Origin: Candidatus Thalassarchaeaceae archaeon
GTDB taxonomy: Archaea > Thermoplasmatota > Poseidoniia > Poseidoniales > Thalassarchaeaceae
Direction: 5' to 3'
NCBI GenBank assembly: GCA_029940695.1
Contig: JAPYUP010000002.1
Coordinates: forward strand, 62,001 to 126,000
Length of the DNA: 64,000 nt
Shown: piece by piece, positions 14,779 through 24,356 of the stretch
Layout of the letters: every line of letters begins with the position of its first letter
How positions within the stretch are numbered: the first letter of the stretch is position 1
Translations under genes and position numbers: made by a program
Notes under the pieces: model-generated
Databases searched by the model: none
What the model was told of the DNA's origin: nothing
Seen by the model: the letters and a program-made list of their open reading frames with translations, nothing else

Positions 14779-15840
14779 CTAGAGGCTCTTTGTCAGCATT
14801 CTATGGAAGTGATGGACCCCGGCCTCCCTGGTCGGGGAGTACCGGCCACGGTCGTAGGCTCCAGCGTCGACGCCACGCTGGGTGGTCTCGACGATTTCCT
14901 GATCCTCGGCCTCGACCTTGTCCAAATCGCCCCCGGCACCCTTTCCTAGCATCGATTTGTTGCCGACGAAGCCATGGTAGATGATGCGCGTTCGATTGAC
15001 TGAGAGGGGAACTACTAGGTTGACCGAGAGCCCCCATGGGTAGAAGTTGAGCATCAACCCAGGGTAGAGCCAGTAGTAGTACGCCGCCACTCGCTCGCCG
15101 TAGTCTGGCGAGGATTCGGGTAGGTCGAAGGCGGACTCGCCCTCGTTGGCAATGCCTATCTGGAGCACGCCGCCTTCGAACAGCTCGGTGCGATAGTCAT
15201 CGTAATCAAGCGAACCGTGGAGGTCCGCGTGGACATACGGTATGTGGAGGCCTTCGAGGTAGTTGTCGACGTACAGCGCCCAATTGGCTTGTATCTCGTA
15301 TGAGCGATGGCGCGATGGATCGTGCTCAAAGTTCTCGATTGGAATCCACTCGAGCCTGTTCTGCAATTCTTCTATGCAGCCCTCGAAGCCGGTTGGATTG
15401 GTACCGGAGAACAAGATCCCTTTCCACCTGTGAACGGGAAATGAGGCGAGGTTGTCCGATGGGCTGGGGAAGCCCGCGACCCCTTCGAACTCAGGCATGT
15501 TCCTGAAGCACCCGTCCAAGCCGAAGGTTCGGCCATGGTATGGGCATCGCAGGGTCTGGGCCGAGCACGGCTCGCTAGCGATCAGCATGCCCCTGTGGGT
15601 GCAGACGTTGGAGATACATCGAACGTCCCCGTCCGTGGTCATGAGCATCGGCTCGCCCACCAATGCTTCCATGTGGTCAAGCGGCAGGACGTTCGATTCG
15701 GTGAGCTGTCTCTCGTGACCGGCGTAGTGCCATGACCCGGAGAAGGCAGCGAGCAGTTTCGAGAACAGCCCATCATCCGTGTAGTAGAGCGAGGGCAGCG
15801 TCTGCGCCTCACGGATATCCGGGTTGATCAAGGGGGACAA
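14779..15840 (-). CDS. Rieske non-haem iron oxygenase, alpha subunit
   Basis: About 353 residues. The Rieske [2Fe-2S] motif is CTHRG ... CPYHG, followed by GRTFGLDGCFRNMPEFEG. The mononuclear iron motif, DNYLEGLHIPYVHADLH, supplies two His ligands. These are the features of ring-hydroxylating or trimethylamine-type oxygenase alpha subunits. No ferredoxin or reductase gene is next to it. The frame is open to a TTG at 15882, overlapping the upstream gene. A TTG at 15840 avoids this and I chose it, with uncertainty. The substrate is unknown; aromatic amines or quaternary amines are possibilities. Confidence 0.88.
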   Translation of the reverse strand: MSPLINPDIREAQTLPSLYYTDDGLFSKLLAAFSGSWHYAGHERQLTESNVLPLDHMEALVGEPMLMTTDGDVRCISNVCTHRGMLIASEPCSAQTLRCPYHGRTFGLDGCFRNMPEFEGVAGFPSPSDNLASFPVHRWKGILFSGTNPTGFEGCIEELQNRLEWIPIENFEHDPSRHRSYEIQANWALYVDNYLEGLHIPYVHADLHGSLDYDDYRTELFEGGVLQIGIANEGESAFDLPESSPDYGERVAAYYYWLYPGLMLNFYPWGLSVNLVVPLSVNRTRIIYHGFVGNKSMLGKGAGGDLDKVEAEDQEIVETTQRGVDAGAYDRGRYSPTREAGVHHFHRMLTKSL

Positions 15841-15853
15841 GGTGAACGCCGTG

Positions 15854-16357
15854 CTAGCCCTCGACGCAATCCGATGTAGCAATTTCGACGCTAGACATGT
15901 GGTTGACGAAGCGCTCGACCCTGTCGTCGTTCACACCAAGATCTCCCGACCCCAGCCTCGACTTTGAGTAGACTTGGAGGACTACGCCTTCCTCGTCACA
16001 GTGACCGTTGACGACGAAGTCGTCTGGGAAGCGCCATAGCAGGGTCCTGAACACAGCATGGGTCTGCTCTGGCCACTCTCCGATGATTTCAGTTCTGGGC
16101 TCGGAGCCTATCCAATATCCAACCTCCCCCATTACGGCCCCTAGGCTCGAATCAAACCTCAACTCCGTAAGGCCCTCCCCTCGGTGGGGATCAGGCCCGA
16201 TCATTGTGCAGTTCCTTGAATTCTCGGGGCATGCAGTCGGGAAGTCACTCGGTTCGATTAGTAGGTCGGGAGCCATCACCTGAATCGAAGCCACGGCAAT
16301 GAGGTAAATTACAACGATTCCTCCGACGGATGCAACAGCGCGCCTTCTGTCAGTCAT
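15854..16357 (-). CDS. DUF1499 family protein
   Basis: 167 residues with an N-terminal membrane helix (about 8-29). The rest fits DUF1499: PTACPENSRNCTMIGPDPHR near the start of the domain, RFPDDFVVNGHC in the middle, and VLQVYSKSRLGSGDLGVNDD at the characteristic 'SxSRxGxxDxGvN' end. The family occurs widely in bacteria and plastids; its function is not established. The start overlaps the grpE stop (ATGA), so it is coupled to grpE. Confidence 0.82.
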   Translation of the reverse strand: MTDRRRAVASVGGIVVIYLIAVASIQVMAPDLLIEPSDFPTACPENSRNCTMIGPDPHRGEGLTELRFDSSLGAVMGEVGYWIGSEPRTEIIGEWPEQTHAVFRTLLWRFPDDFVVNGHCDEEGVVLQVYSKSRLGSGDLGVNDDRVERFVNHMSSVEIATSDCVEG

Positions 16358-16854
16358 GACTCACCTTCGGCTACGATGACCCTAGCCGCCCTGAGTACAC
16401 GGTCGTGGAACGTGTAACCCTGTTCGATGACCTCTATGACGATGCCTGGCTGTGACCCCTTCGGACCCTGAACAGTGGCGATAGCCTCCATGCAAGTTGG
16501 ATCGAATGGTTTGCCAGCGGCCTCGATCGGAGTCACGCCCTCCGCCTCGAGGGCGGAACTGATGCTATCGAGGGTCATTCTGACACCCTCGATGACCGAC
16601 TCGGCCCCGTTGTCCCCCTCTGCGGACTCGAGGGCCTTGCTCAGGCTGTCAACCATCGGCAGCAGTCGCCTGGCGAGTGAGGCGCCACCATACCTGATTG
16701 CCTCTGAGCGGTCTCTAGATGCCCTCTGACGCGTATTGGCTACCTCGGCGTTGGCGTATTGGATCTCCTTCTCGAGTTCGGCCAATCGCCCCTCCAAATC
16801 GGCATCCTCGGCATTCTCGGCCTCAGGGACCTCATCCGAACCCTCCTCTGACAC
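16354..16854 (-). CDS. grpE: GrpE nucleotide-exchange factor
   Basis: About 166 residues from a GTG start (MSEEGSDEV...). An N-terminal acidic stretch is followed by a long coiled coil (LEGRLAELEKEIQYANAEVA) and the GrpE beta-wing (FDPTCMEAIATVQG, IVIEVIEQGYTFHDRVLRAARVIVA), which contains the conserved GY.hhdRvLRpA signature. GrpE releases ADP from DnaK. The frame stays open to an ATG at 17013 within the rli1 gene, which I consider unlikely. It is unlinked to dnaK (57517) and dnaJ (32458), unlike the usual bacterial operon. Confidence 0.9.
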   Translation of the reverse strand: MSEEGSDEVPEAENAEDADLEGRLAELEKEIQYANAEVANTRQRASRDRSEAIRYGGASLARRLLPMVDSLSKALESAEGDNGAESVIEGVRMTLDSISSALEAEGVTPIEAAGKPFDPTCMEAIATVQGPKGSQPGIVIEVIEQGYTFHDRVLRAARVIVAEGES

Positions 16855-16897
16855 GAACGTGGGTTCGGAGCACCACTCAAGAATCCAATGGTCGGAG

Positions 16898-18676
16898 TCA
16901 GTCCGCGTAGAAGTATTCGCCAGCTGCCTTCTGCTCGCGGTCCTTGCGGCTCGACGGCTTGTTAATGCGGGGGCGGTGGGACTCCAGGTCACGACGGAAG
17001 GTGACGTCGACATCTGACAAGAAGAGGTTCATTCCCTCGCGCAAGGAAAGGGGGCCTACGGCGTGGCCGTGCTTGCCACCCTCCCCTTGGAAGACCAGAA
17101 GTGTGTCACTGACGATATCGATGAAGTAGGTGTCGTGGTCGATTACCATGGCAGCCTTCTCGTTGCTTTCCATGGTCCTCCTGATAGCCTTCGCCGCCTC
17201 CATTCTAGCATTGGCGTCGAGAAATGCACTAGGCTCGTCGAACAGATACAGGTCGGCCTCCTTTCCGAGGCAAATCGCGATGCTGACGGCTTGCATCTCG
17301 CCACCAGAGAGCTTCTTGGCCCTGAGTTCAAGCAACTGGTCAATCTGCAGTGTACGGATTACTTGGGTGTGGAACTCGCCTGACCTCCACGAGACGCCAA
17401 TCTCGCTGTCCAGCCACTCCATCACTGTTCCCTCGAAGTCGGTGCTGACATGCTGTGGCTTGTAGGAGACTTTGGAGTCCATGGTGCACCATCCTTGGTC
17501 GAGTTCCATCTCGCCAGCAATCATCCGCACCATGGTCGTCTTCCCAGTAGAATTGGGGCCGACAACGCCGACGACCTCCGCGGACCTCACTTGCCCCTCA
17601 CCGGTCGTGAGTTCAAACTCTCCGAGCGTCTTCTCCATGTCCCCCCACCGAAGCATCGCCTGACCGAGCCCCTCGCCCCTCACTCGGCCCTTCAGAAACC
17701 TGATGGGTTTGTCTCGGATGCGGATGTTCTCCTCGGGGAGGAAACCATCCAGATAGGCATTAATCGCGGTTCTGGTCGATCTTGCGGGAGTGAAAATTCC
17801 GTATGCGGCGCGCTCGCCGTAGACAATGTGGACCAAGTCGCAGAGGACGTCTAGGATAGCAAGGTCGTGCTCGACCACGATTGCCCTCTTGCCTCGCTCG
17901 GCGAGATCCTGGATTATGCGGACGATTCGCATCCTCTCGTGGATATCGAGGTAGGACGAAGGCTCGTCAAAGAAGTAGACGTCGGCCTCCTTCAGCAAGG
18001 TGGCGCAGATGGCGACCCTCTGCAGCTCCCCACCCGAGAGTGACTGGAGGTCGCGATCGAGGATGTGTTCGATAGTTAGTGCTTCAGCATACGATGCCAC
18101 CTCACCGCGCTCGTCAACTCGCTCCAACAGCTCCTTGACCAATCCATCGAATATCTCGGGCAGTTTGTCGACGTACTGCGGCTTGACGGCCACAGTAGCT
18201 TGCTGCTTGGATACCAATGCGAGGTAGTCCCTCAGCTCGCCTCTGGGGAACGAGGGTAGAATCTCCTCCCAAGCCTTTGAGTTCGAAGTCCAGTCCCCTA
18301 GATTGGGTCTGATGGTCCCGGAAAGGAGGTTGATTGCCGTGGACTTGCCCATCCCATTAGGTCCCAGGACCCCAACCACCTTCTCCTCTCGAGGTGCTGG
18401 GAGGCGGAACAGACGGAAGCCGTTCTCGCCATAGCGGTGGGTCATCTCCCCTTCCAGCTCTCCTGGGAGATTGGTGATGATGAGTGCGTCGAAGGGGCAC
18501 TTGTTGACGCAGATGCCGCAGCCAATGCACAGTGGCTCTGAGACAATCGGCTTGCCGGTGTCGTCGTCGAACACAATGCACTCTATGCCGTTGCGGACCG
18601 GGGGACAGAAGGCCCAGCACTCCGCGTTGCACTTCTTGGGTTGGCAACGATCCTCGAGAAGAACGGCCACCCTCAT
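16898..18676 (-). CDS. rli1: Ribosome-recycling ATPase ABCE1/Rli1
   Basis: About 592 residues. The N-terminus holds eight Cys for two [4Fe-4S] clusters (CQPKKCNAECWAFCPP and CIGCGICVNKCPFDAL). Two ABC ATPase domains follow: Walker A GPNGMGKST with signature LSGGELQRVAI, and Walker A GPNSTGKTT with signature LSGGEMQAVSI. Walker B motifs are YFFDEPSSYLD and YLFDEPSAFLD. This is the universal archaeal/eukaryotic factor that splits 70S/80S ribosomes after termination. The ORF is open to an ATG at 18703, but family members begin at the equivalent of MRVAVLLEDRC (18676). It is an archaeal marker gene for the window. Confidence 0.97.
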   Translation of the reverse strand: MRVAVLLEDRCQPKKCNAECWAFCPPVRNGIECIVFDDDTGKPIVSEPLCIGCGICVNKCPFDALIITNLPGELEGEMTHRYGENGFRLFRLPAPREEKVVGVLGPNGMGKSTAINLLSGTIRPNLGDWTSNSKAWEEILPSFPRGELRDYLALVSKQQATVAVKPQYVDKLPEIFDGLVKELLERVDERGEVASYAEALTIEHILDRDLQSLSGGELQRVAICATLLKEADVYFFDEPSSYLDIHERMRIVRIIQDLAERGKRAIVVEHDLAILDVLCDLVHIVYGERAAYGIFTPARSTRTAINAYLDGFLPEENIRIRDKPIRFLKGRVRGEGLGQAMLRWGDMEKTLGEFELTTGEGQVRSAEVVGVVGPNSTGKTTMVRMIAGEMELDQGWCTMDSKVSYKPQHVSTDFEGTVMEWLDSEIGVSWRSGEFHTQVIRTLQIDQLLELRAKKLSGGEMQAVSIAICLGKEADLYLFDEPSAFLDANARMEAAKAIRRTMESNEKAAMVIDHDTYFIDIVSDTLLVFQGEGGKHGHAVGPLSLREGMNLFLSDVDVTFRRDLESHRPRINKPSSRKDREQKAAGEYFYAD

Positions 18677-18744
18677 GCTTCTTTCCCCCTGCGTTTCGTT
18701 CAATATTTCTTCCGTGCGGCTTGCCGGAGGCAGCCACTTTTCGC

Positions 18745-19995
18745 TCAGAGTCCGAGGAACCGGAACCTCACATACACGTATGCTGCCAATAGCATCTTCT
18801 CGGTCTTAGACAGCTGAACCCTCTCAGTGAACACATCGCCATCGCGCTTGATGATCTTCTTCATGATTGACTGATAGAAGAACATCATCGCCGCGGGAGA
18901 GTATCGAGACGATTTGTCGAGCATGGGGAGCAGCTTGAACGCCCGCCCTCTGTAGCCTTCAGCACGCTCAAGGTACTCCTTGACGAACGGGGTCCAGCCG
19001 GGGTGGTCCATCAGCGCCTTTCCGCTCTTGACGTCCTCCTCGGTAATGCCCCAGCGGGCGAGATCCTCGATGGGCAAGTAGATCCTGTCACGCTCAGCGT
19101 CCTCGGCGACGTCGCGGATGATGTTGATCAGTTGCATGAACACCCCCCAGGACTCCGCGGACTCTCTCGCTCGTGGGTCATCGTAGCCGTAGATTTCGAT
19201 GCAGACCAGTCCCACTGTCGAAGCTACTCTGTAGCAGTAGGAGTAGAGGTCCTCGAAGGTTTGGTACCTATTTCGGTGGAAGTCGTTCTCCATCCCACTG
19301 ATCATGTCATCCAAGAGTTGTCGGTGGATGTCAAACGTCCTCACAGTGTCCTTGATTGCAATGAAGATCGGGTCAGTGGAGGTTATGTCCCCATAGGATG
19401 TTGACAATTTCTTCCTGTAGTAGAAGAGTTGTGACATCTTATCGTTGTAGGTCGATCGGTCGAGCACCGGCTTGCCAGGGCTGAGACGCTCGATCTTGGC
19501 TCTGTAATCCACTGACTCCGGATCATCTGAGGATCCCCCGGGGAAAATGTCTACGAAGTCCCCATCGGCGATGTCGTCGGCCCTCCGGCAGAATGCGTAG
19601 TAAGCCATGATGGCACGACGCTCCGTTTCTGGTAGATACTTGAACGAGTGGTAGAAGTTGCCGGCCTCCCGCCGGGTCAGCTCCTCGCAGTACTCGTAGG
19701 CCGTTTCAATCATGTGGTCGGGGACATCGGGCTCAGTCCAGATAGCGGCATCGATATGTCTGAACGGGTTGACCAGTTCCCCTCGTGAGCCGATGACGCC
19801 CATGAAGCGGGCCCCCTCGCGCACTGCCTCGAGTGCGGTGATGCTGATGGCGTGTGCCGCTTCCTTGGTCAGGTCAACTGCGGCCCTGATTCTGTCGATG
19901 GGTTGGTCGGCATCGTCGAAGTCACCAACATAGAGGCTCCGCTGAAGCCCGTCATCGGGCATCTCCGCAACCCGGGTGTCCTGATTCTGCGCCAT
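18745..19995 (-). CDS. Squalene/phytoene synthase family enzyme (phytoene synthase-like)
   Basis: 416 residues, long because of an N-terminal extension of about 95 residues before the catalytic domain. The head-to-head prenyl synthase domain begins at NFYHSFKYLPETERRAIMAY. The first Asp motif is CRRADDIADG (Asp140/141/144), and the second is INIIRDVAEDAERDRIYLP. A substrate-pocket stretch reads YCYRVASTVGLVCIEIYGY, as in phytoene synthases. It probably condenses two geranylgeranyl (or farnesyl) diphosphates. A second family member lies just upstream on the same strand. Carotenoids for retinal would suit a photoheterotroph, but no rhodopsin gene is in the window. Confidence 0.9.
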   Translation of the reverse strand: MAQNQDTRVAEMPDDGLQRSLYVGDFDDADQPIDRIRAAVDLTKEAAHAISITALEAVREGARFMGVIGSRGELVNPFRHIDAAIWTEPDVPDHMIETAYEYCEELTRREAGNFYHSFKYLPETERRAIMAYYAFCRRADDIADGDFVDIFPGGSSDDPESVDYRAKIERLSPGKPVLDRSTYNDKMSQLFYYRKKLSTSYGDITSTDPIFIAIKDTVRTFDIHRQLLDDMISGMENDFHRNRYQTFEDLYSYCYRVASTVGLVCIEIYGYDDPRARESAESWGVFMQLINIIRDVAEDAERDRIYLPIEDLARWGITEEDVKSGKALMDHPGWTPFVKEYLERAEGYRGRAFKLLPMLDKSSRYSPAAMMFFYQSIMKKIIKRDGDVFTERVQLSKTEKMLLAAYVYVRFRFLGL

Positions 19996-20097
19996 AGCGT
20001 CCCCGAATTCGGGTGGCCACGCGCTCCACTTGAATGTCTCCCGAGTGCGATTGCGGAGAGCACCGGATTTCTGACTAGCCCATCAGACGGACTCGCG

Positions 20098-21111
20098 TCA
20101 GGCGTTGCGATTGGAATCTAGGAGGTTCTGACTTCGACGGACAGAGGGCAGGGCAAGGAGGATTCTGTTCCTCAGTCGTTTGATTTCAGGCCGCATGACT
20201 TTGATGCGGCTCTCGGAGTCCAGAACGTTCTGATTGCGCAGCAGCGCCAGCGTTTGTTGACCAATGAGCACCGGCATCATGCATGCTCCGCGCAATCGGA
20301 ATTGCCTGTGGGGTAGCAGGCCGATGTACTCGACCGCAGCATCCAAGTGAGCGGATGCTTTGTCAATATAGACATCAAACAAAGTTCGGAAACGATCGAT
20401 GGACTCCGATTCGAGCAGGTCGTGCGGCGACAAGCCGTGCTCGGACAACGCTTCGCTCGGTAGATAGCAACGCCCCAATCGCAGATCCTCCGGGACATCG
20501 CGCAGGATGTTGATCAGTTGCAGCGCCTTACCGAACCTCACACCAGTCTCGAACAATTGCGCCTTGGTTTCGGCATCGGTCTCGAACAGATGCTCGAGGG
20601 ACATGTGGGTCCAGAACTCGCCGACGCAACCGGCTACACGATAGGTGTAATCGTCGAGTTCCTCCTCCTTGGCGAGCGCGGTGATGGCTGCGCCACTGAC
20701 GTCTGCGAAGCGTCGTAGATCGAGGCTCTGACCGCTGATGATGATATCGAGGCAGTGTCGGATTCGCTGTTGATCAACTGAAGAGAACCGCTTGATGCAG
20801 TCCACGGACGAGGTGCTGCTCTCCAGCAGCTTCGCCTCGTGGGGGTTACTATGGAGACGTGCCAAGGTGGAGAGGTCAGGCAGCGTGGTAGAGCGCTCCT
20901 GAATCCTTTCGTTGAACTGTTCCAGAGCCTGCAGTCGTTGGTCAGACGGACCGTCTTCCGAATCAGCGATAGTGTCGGATGTGCGGGCCAGAAGGTAGAG
21001 CAAGCCGATTTGGGGCCGGATGCCGGAAGGCAGTTCCTTGAGGGTGAGGTAGAACGAGCGCGATGTCCCTTCCAGAATCAAGTCGAGTTCGGGGTCTAAC
21101 AGCTCGGGCAT
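20098..21111 (-). CDS. Squalene/phytoene synthase family enzyme, divergent paralogue
   Basis: 337 residues. Motifs are TSRSFYLTLKELP, LLARTSDTIADSED (first Asp-rich motif), YTYRVAGCVGEFWTHMSLEH, and INILRDVPEDLRLGRCYLP (second Asp motif). The RTSDTIAD form and the GEFW stretch look closer to squalene synthase or HpnC/D-like enzymes than to CrtB. Only 102 bp separate it from the phytoene-synthase-like gene, so they are probably co-transcribed. Squalene, dehydrosqualene or another C30/C40 product is possible. Confidence 0.87.
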   Translation of the reverse strand: MPELLDPELDLILEGTSRSFYLTLKELPSGIRPQIGLLYLLARTSDTIADSEDGPSDQRLQALEQFNERIQERSTTLPDLSTLARLHSNPHEAKLLESSTSSVDCIKRFSSVDQQRIRHCLDIIISGQSLDLRRFADVSGAAITALAKEEELDDYTYRVAGCVGEFWTHMSLEHLFETDAETKAQLFETGVRFGKALQLINILRDVPEDLRLGRCYLPSEALSEHGLSPHDLLESESIDRFRTLFDVYIDKASAHLDAAVEYIGLLPHRQFRLRGACMMPVLIGQQTLALLRNQNVLDSESRIKVMRPEIKRLRNRILLALPSVRRSQNLLDSNRNA

Positions 21112-21146
21112 GAAACCACTACCTCAGCCACGCGGGTGGCTCACTC

Positions 21147-22076
21147 CTAAGACTCTCGCAGGCCCGCTTCGACCAGCACGCCAAGCAGGACCTCTCCGAT
21201 TTTCGAAGGATCCCTCGCGATATGTATACCAGCTGCCTCGAAGGCAGCGAACTTCTCCTCAGCCGTGCCCTTCCCGCCTGAGATGATGGCGCCGGCGTGA
21301 CCCATCCTCTTGCCTGGGGGGGCAGTGGCCCCGGCTACGAAGCCGATGAGTGGCTTGGAGAAATTGTCAGCGGCCCACAGGGCGGCATCCTCCTCGGCCG
21401 TGCCTCCAATCTCTCCAATCATAACAACAGCCTCTGTCTCTGAGTCCTGCTCGAAAGCAGCAAGGCAGTCGATGAAACCAGTCCCGGTAACCGGGTCGCC
21501 ACCGATTCCGACGCAGGTGGTCTGGCCCTCGCCCACGCCCATCGTCTGGGCCACCGCCTCGTAGGTGAGCGTGCCAGACCTAGAGATGATGCCGATGCGC
21601 CCCTTGGCATGGATGTATCCGGGCATGATACCAACCTTGCAGCCACCGCTCTCGCCGGGGCTGATGATGCCAGGGCAGTTAGGTCCGATGAGCCTGACTC
21701 CCGGTCTCTGATCGATGTGAGCTACCACTCTCACCATGTCCAGAGTGGGGATACCTTCGCTGATGCAGATAACCAAGCCACCGCCGTTGAGTTCGTGGAA
21801 GGCGTCAGCGGCCTCCGTGATAGCAGAAACGGCGAACCTGGCAGGTACGTAGATGACGCTGGCCTCTGCACCGGTCTCGGAGATTGCCTCGGACATGGTG
21901 TCGTAGACGGGGACCGAGCGTCCTGGGAGGTCGACCGACTGGCCGCCTTTTCCCGGTGTGACTCCTCCGACGATGTCCGTGCCGTACTCGGTCATCCTGA
22001 TGGCGTGGAACGTCCCTTGGCTGCCCGTGATGCCCTGCACCAGGACCTTGCTGTTCTCGTGGATCCAGATGCTCAT
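21147..22076 (-). CDS. sucD: Succinyl-CoA synthetase alpha subunit
   Basis: 309 residues, starting with the CoA-binding Rossmann domain ([15 protein letters not shown]). The conserved [12 protein letters not shown] and [15 protein letters not shown] segments follow, then [20 protein letters not shown]. The phosphohistidine is in [19 protein letters not shown]. With SucC it forms ATP or GTP from succinyl-CoA in the TCA cycle. The ATG overlaps the sucC stop by four bases, so translation is coupled. Confidence 0.96.
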   Translation of the reverse strand: MSIWIHENSKVLVQGITGSQGTFHAIRMTEYGTDIVGGVTPGKGGQSVDLPGRSVPVYDTMSEAISETGAEASVIYVPARFAVSAITEAADAFHELNGGGLVICISEGIPTLDMVRVVAHIDQRPGVRLIGPNCPGIISPGESGGCKVGIMPGYIHAKGRIGIISRSGTLTYEAVAQTMGVGEGQTTCVGIGGDPVTGTGFIDCLAAFEQDSETEAVVMIGEIGGTAEEDAALWAADNFSKPLIGFVAGATAPPGKRMGHAGAIISGGKGTAEEKFAAFEAAGIHIARDPSKIGEVLLGVLVEAGLRES

Positions 22077-23284
22077 TGGGACGTACCTCTGATGAGCTTG
22101 ACGATTGCCGCTCCTGCCTTCGAGAGGGTGCTTACTGTGACGACGTCCAAGTCGCAGTCGTCGAGGATTTGTTTACCCTCCGAGTGGTTTGTGCCCGAGA
22201 AGCGAACTACGAGGGGGACGTTGAGGCCAATTTCATTGGACGCCTCGATGATGCTGCGGGCGACCATGTCGCATCGGATGATGCCGCCGAAGACGTTGAC
22301 TAGGATCCCATCCAGACGGGGATCCTCGAGAATGATTCCGAAGGCGGCGGTGATAGATTCGCGGTCCGCTCCGCCGCCGATGTCGAGGAAGTTCGCCGGC
22401 TCGCCGCCGTAGAGCTTGATGACATCCATCGTGGCCATAGCGAGGCCGGCGCCGTTGACCAAGCAGCCTATGTTTCCTTCCAGATCGACGTACGAGAGTC
22501 CGTGCTCGTGTGCTCGGATCTCGATGTCGGACTCCTCCGAGAGGTCATGCAAATCGGTGCGCCAAGGATGCCTGAAGGAGGCGTTGTCATCGAAGCTAAT
22601 CTTCGCGTCGAGAGCGACCATCGTGCCGTCCTCGGTCCTGACCAGCGGATTGATCTCGATCATTGAGCAGTCCCTGTCGACGAATAACGATGCGAGCGAC
22701 CCGATCATCTTGACGAAGGAGGCGTGTGCCGGGCCCGAAAGACCCAATGAGTTTGCCAGCGTGCTCTTCTGCTCGTCCTGAAGACCATCCAACGGGTCAA
22801 CCCAAGCCTTGTGGATGGCCTCGGGAGAGGTTTCGGCAACCTCCTCGATGTCCACGCCACCTTCGGTGGAAACCATGATGAGAATCGAGGCCTTTTCGCG
22901 GTCGATGAGCAGGGCCAGATAGTACTCGTGCGAGATGGCGCAGCCGGCCTCGACGTAGAGGTTGCTGACGAGCTTGCCGGATGGGCCGGTCTGTTTGGTC
23001 ACCAGCTTGTGCCCGAGGATGTTCGAGGCGTACTCCTCGACGTCCTCGCGGGAGGATGCTACTTTCACCCCGCCCTCCATGACCAGATCCCCCAAGTCGG
23101 GGCTGTACAGGTTGCCCTTGCCACGCCCGCCGGCATGTATCTGGCTCTTGACGGCGACCGTTCGCGAGCCGAGCGAGTCATAGGCCGCGAGCGCCTGCTC
23201 GACGGTGGTGCAGTGCACTCCTTCCTCGACTGCGACCCCTGCTTCCCTGAACAGGGACTTGGCCTGGTACTCGTGGATGTTCAT
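22073..23284 (-). CDS. sucC: Succinyl-CoA synthetase beta subunit
   Basis: About 403 residues from [16 protein letters not shown], the usual N-terminus of SucC; the ORF is open 24 bp further. An ATP-grasp domain includes [13 protein letters not shown] and [13 protein letters not shown] with [11 protein letters not shown]. The C-terminal flavodoxin-like part has [20 protein letters not shown] and [11 protein letters not shown]. It supplies the nucleotide and succinate site. It is the first gene of the sucCD pair and lies 100 bp from the divergent nucleotidyltransferase. Confidence 0.96.
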   Translation of the reverse strand: MNIHEYQAKSLFREAGVAVEEGVHCTTVEQALAAYDSLGSRTVAVKSQIHAGGRGKGNLYSPDLGDLVMEGGVKVASSREDVEEYASNILGHKLVTKQTGPSGKLVSNLYVEAGCAISHEYYLALLIDREKASILIMVSTEGGVDIEEVAETSPEAIHKAWVDPLDGLQDEQKSTLANSLGLSGPAHASFVKMIGSLASLFVDRDCSMIEINPLVRTEDGTMVALDAKISFDDNASFRHPWRTDLHDLSEESDIEIRAHEHGLSYVDLEGNIGCLVNGAGLAMATMDVIKLYGGEPANFLDIGGGADRESITAAFGIILEDPRLDGILVNVFGGIIRCDMVARSIIEASNEIGLNVPLVVRFSGTNHSEGKQILDDCDLDVVTVSTLSKAGAAIVKLIRGTSQ

Positions 23285-23384
23285 GCGCCTCGGCCACTCG
23301 CACCACATCCTTGAACGATGCGCCCGGTCAGTTCCCTGACGAAAATCGCGAAGTGATGAAAGGGGGGACTACATCCGTCTTACC

Positions 23385-24347
23385 ATGGATGTGATCGTAC
23401 TCGCAGGTGGGTTCGGAACCAGGCTTCGGCCGTGGACGGACAGTATGCCTAAGCCCCTGCTCCCGATTCTTGACAAGTCGATGATTGAGCACGTCGTGGC
23501 GGTCCTACCCGAGTCCCTGGTCGACAGAGTCCTGATTGCCGCTGGTTACGGGGTAGAACAAATGCGTGAGTACTTCTCAACGCTGAGCCTGCCATACGAG
23601 ATGGTGATCGTGGAGGAAACTGGGCCGCTCGGAACTGGGGGTGCCATAGCGAACTGCAAGGATTATCTGGCCGGGGGGACCTTCTGCGTAATCAACGGTG
23701 ACCTGATTACAAGCCTTCGAGTCGAGGAGATGCTTGAGGTTCACAACACGAACGAGGGAATTGCGACAATCTCGCTCTGGGAGGTAGAGGATCCATCGAG
23801 GTTCGGAGTCGCTGACTTCGACCATGAAGAAGGCAAGATAAGTCGCTTCCAGGAAAAACCACCCAAGGGGGAGGCCTACTCGAATCTCATCAATGCAGGG
23901 ACCTACATCCTAGAGCCTGATATCTTCAAGCTCATGCCCGAAGGAGCTCACAGCATCGAACGGGACGTCTACGAGGACCTCGCAGAGATTGGTGGCCTCA
24001 ATGGGTTCCCGTTCGAGGGGTGGTTCGTCGATGCCGGCACCTCTGACTCCTACATCGAAGCAGCGCAGGTCTGCATAGCCAATGGGTGCTTCAGCAGCGG
24101 GATGATTGAGGGTGACTCGTGGTTCGGCGAGGGCTCCAGCAACGCCGGTGATGTACATAGGAGCGCTGTCGGTGCTGGTGCGGAGATAGCCGAGGGAGCG
24201 ACGATTCGTGACTCCGTAATTCTCGAGGGAGCAACAATTGGGTCTGGATGCAGCATTGACGGGTGCTTAATCGGGTTGGGCGCTAATATTCCTGACGGGG
24301 AGAAGTTGTTCGGCGAAATAGTGAGCCATGTGCTTGGAACAGACTGA
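23385..24347 (+). CDS. Sugar-1-phosphate nucleotidyltransferase
   Basis: 320 residues. The NTP-transferase domain starts with VIVLAGGFGTRLRPWTDSMP and KPLLPILDKSMIEH. The middle has TGPLGTGGAIANCKD, NGDLIT (metal-binding Asp), FQEKP and NAGTYILEPDI. The C-terminal 90 residues form a left-handed beta-helix (AVGAGAEIAEGATIRDSVIL, EGATIGSGCSIDGCLIGLGA). This is the arrangement of mannose-1-phosphate guanylyltransferase or glucose-1-phosphate transferases of archaea; which sugar and nucleotide it uses cannot be decided from sequence. It makes activated sugars for glycans or glycoproteins. Confidence 0.9.
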   Translation: MDVIVLAGGFGTRLRPWTDSMPKPLLPILDKSMIEHVVAVLPESLVDRVLIAAGYGVEQMREYFSTLSLPYEMVIVEETGPLGTGGAIANCKDYLAGGTFCVINGDLITSLRVEEMLEVHNTNEGIATISLWEVEDPSRFGVADFDHEEGKISRFQEKPPKGEAYSNLINAGTYILEPDIFKLMPEGAHSIERDVYEDLAEIGGLNGFPFEGWFVDAGTSDSYIEAAQVCIANGCFSSGMIEGDSWFGEGSSNAGDVHRSAVGAGAEIAEGATIRDSVILEGATIGSGCSIDGCLIGLGANIPDGEKLFGEIVSHVLGTD

Positions 24348-24356
24348 GTCGGTGTA

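Noticed and set aside
16855-17013. N-terminal extension of GrpE
   Set aside because: It would overlap rli1 by over 100 bp and its sequence is Ser/Thr/Arg-rich, unlike GrpE; a GTG at 16854 gives a normal protein.
21609-22412. Long open frame of 267 codons on the plus strand
   Set aside because: It lies opposite sucD and sucC, which have complete family motifs; this is a GC-rich shadow frame.
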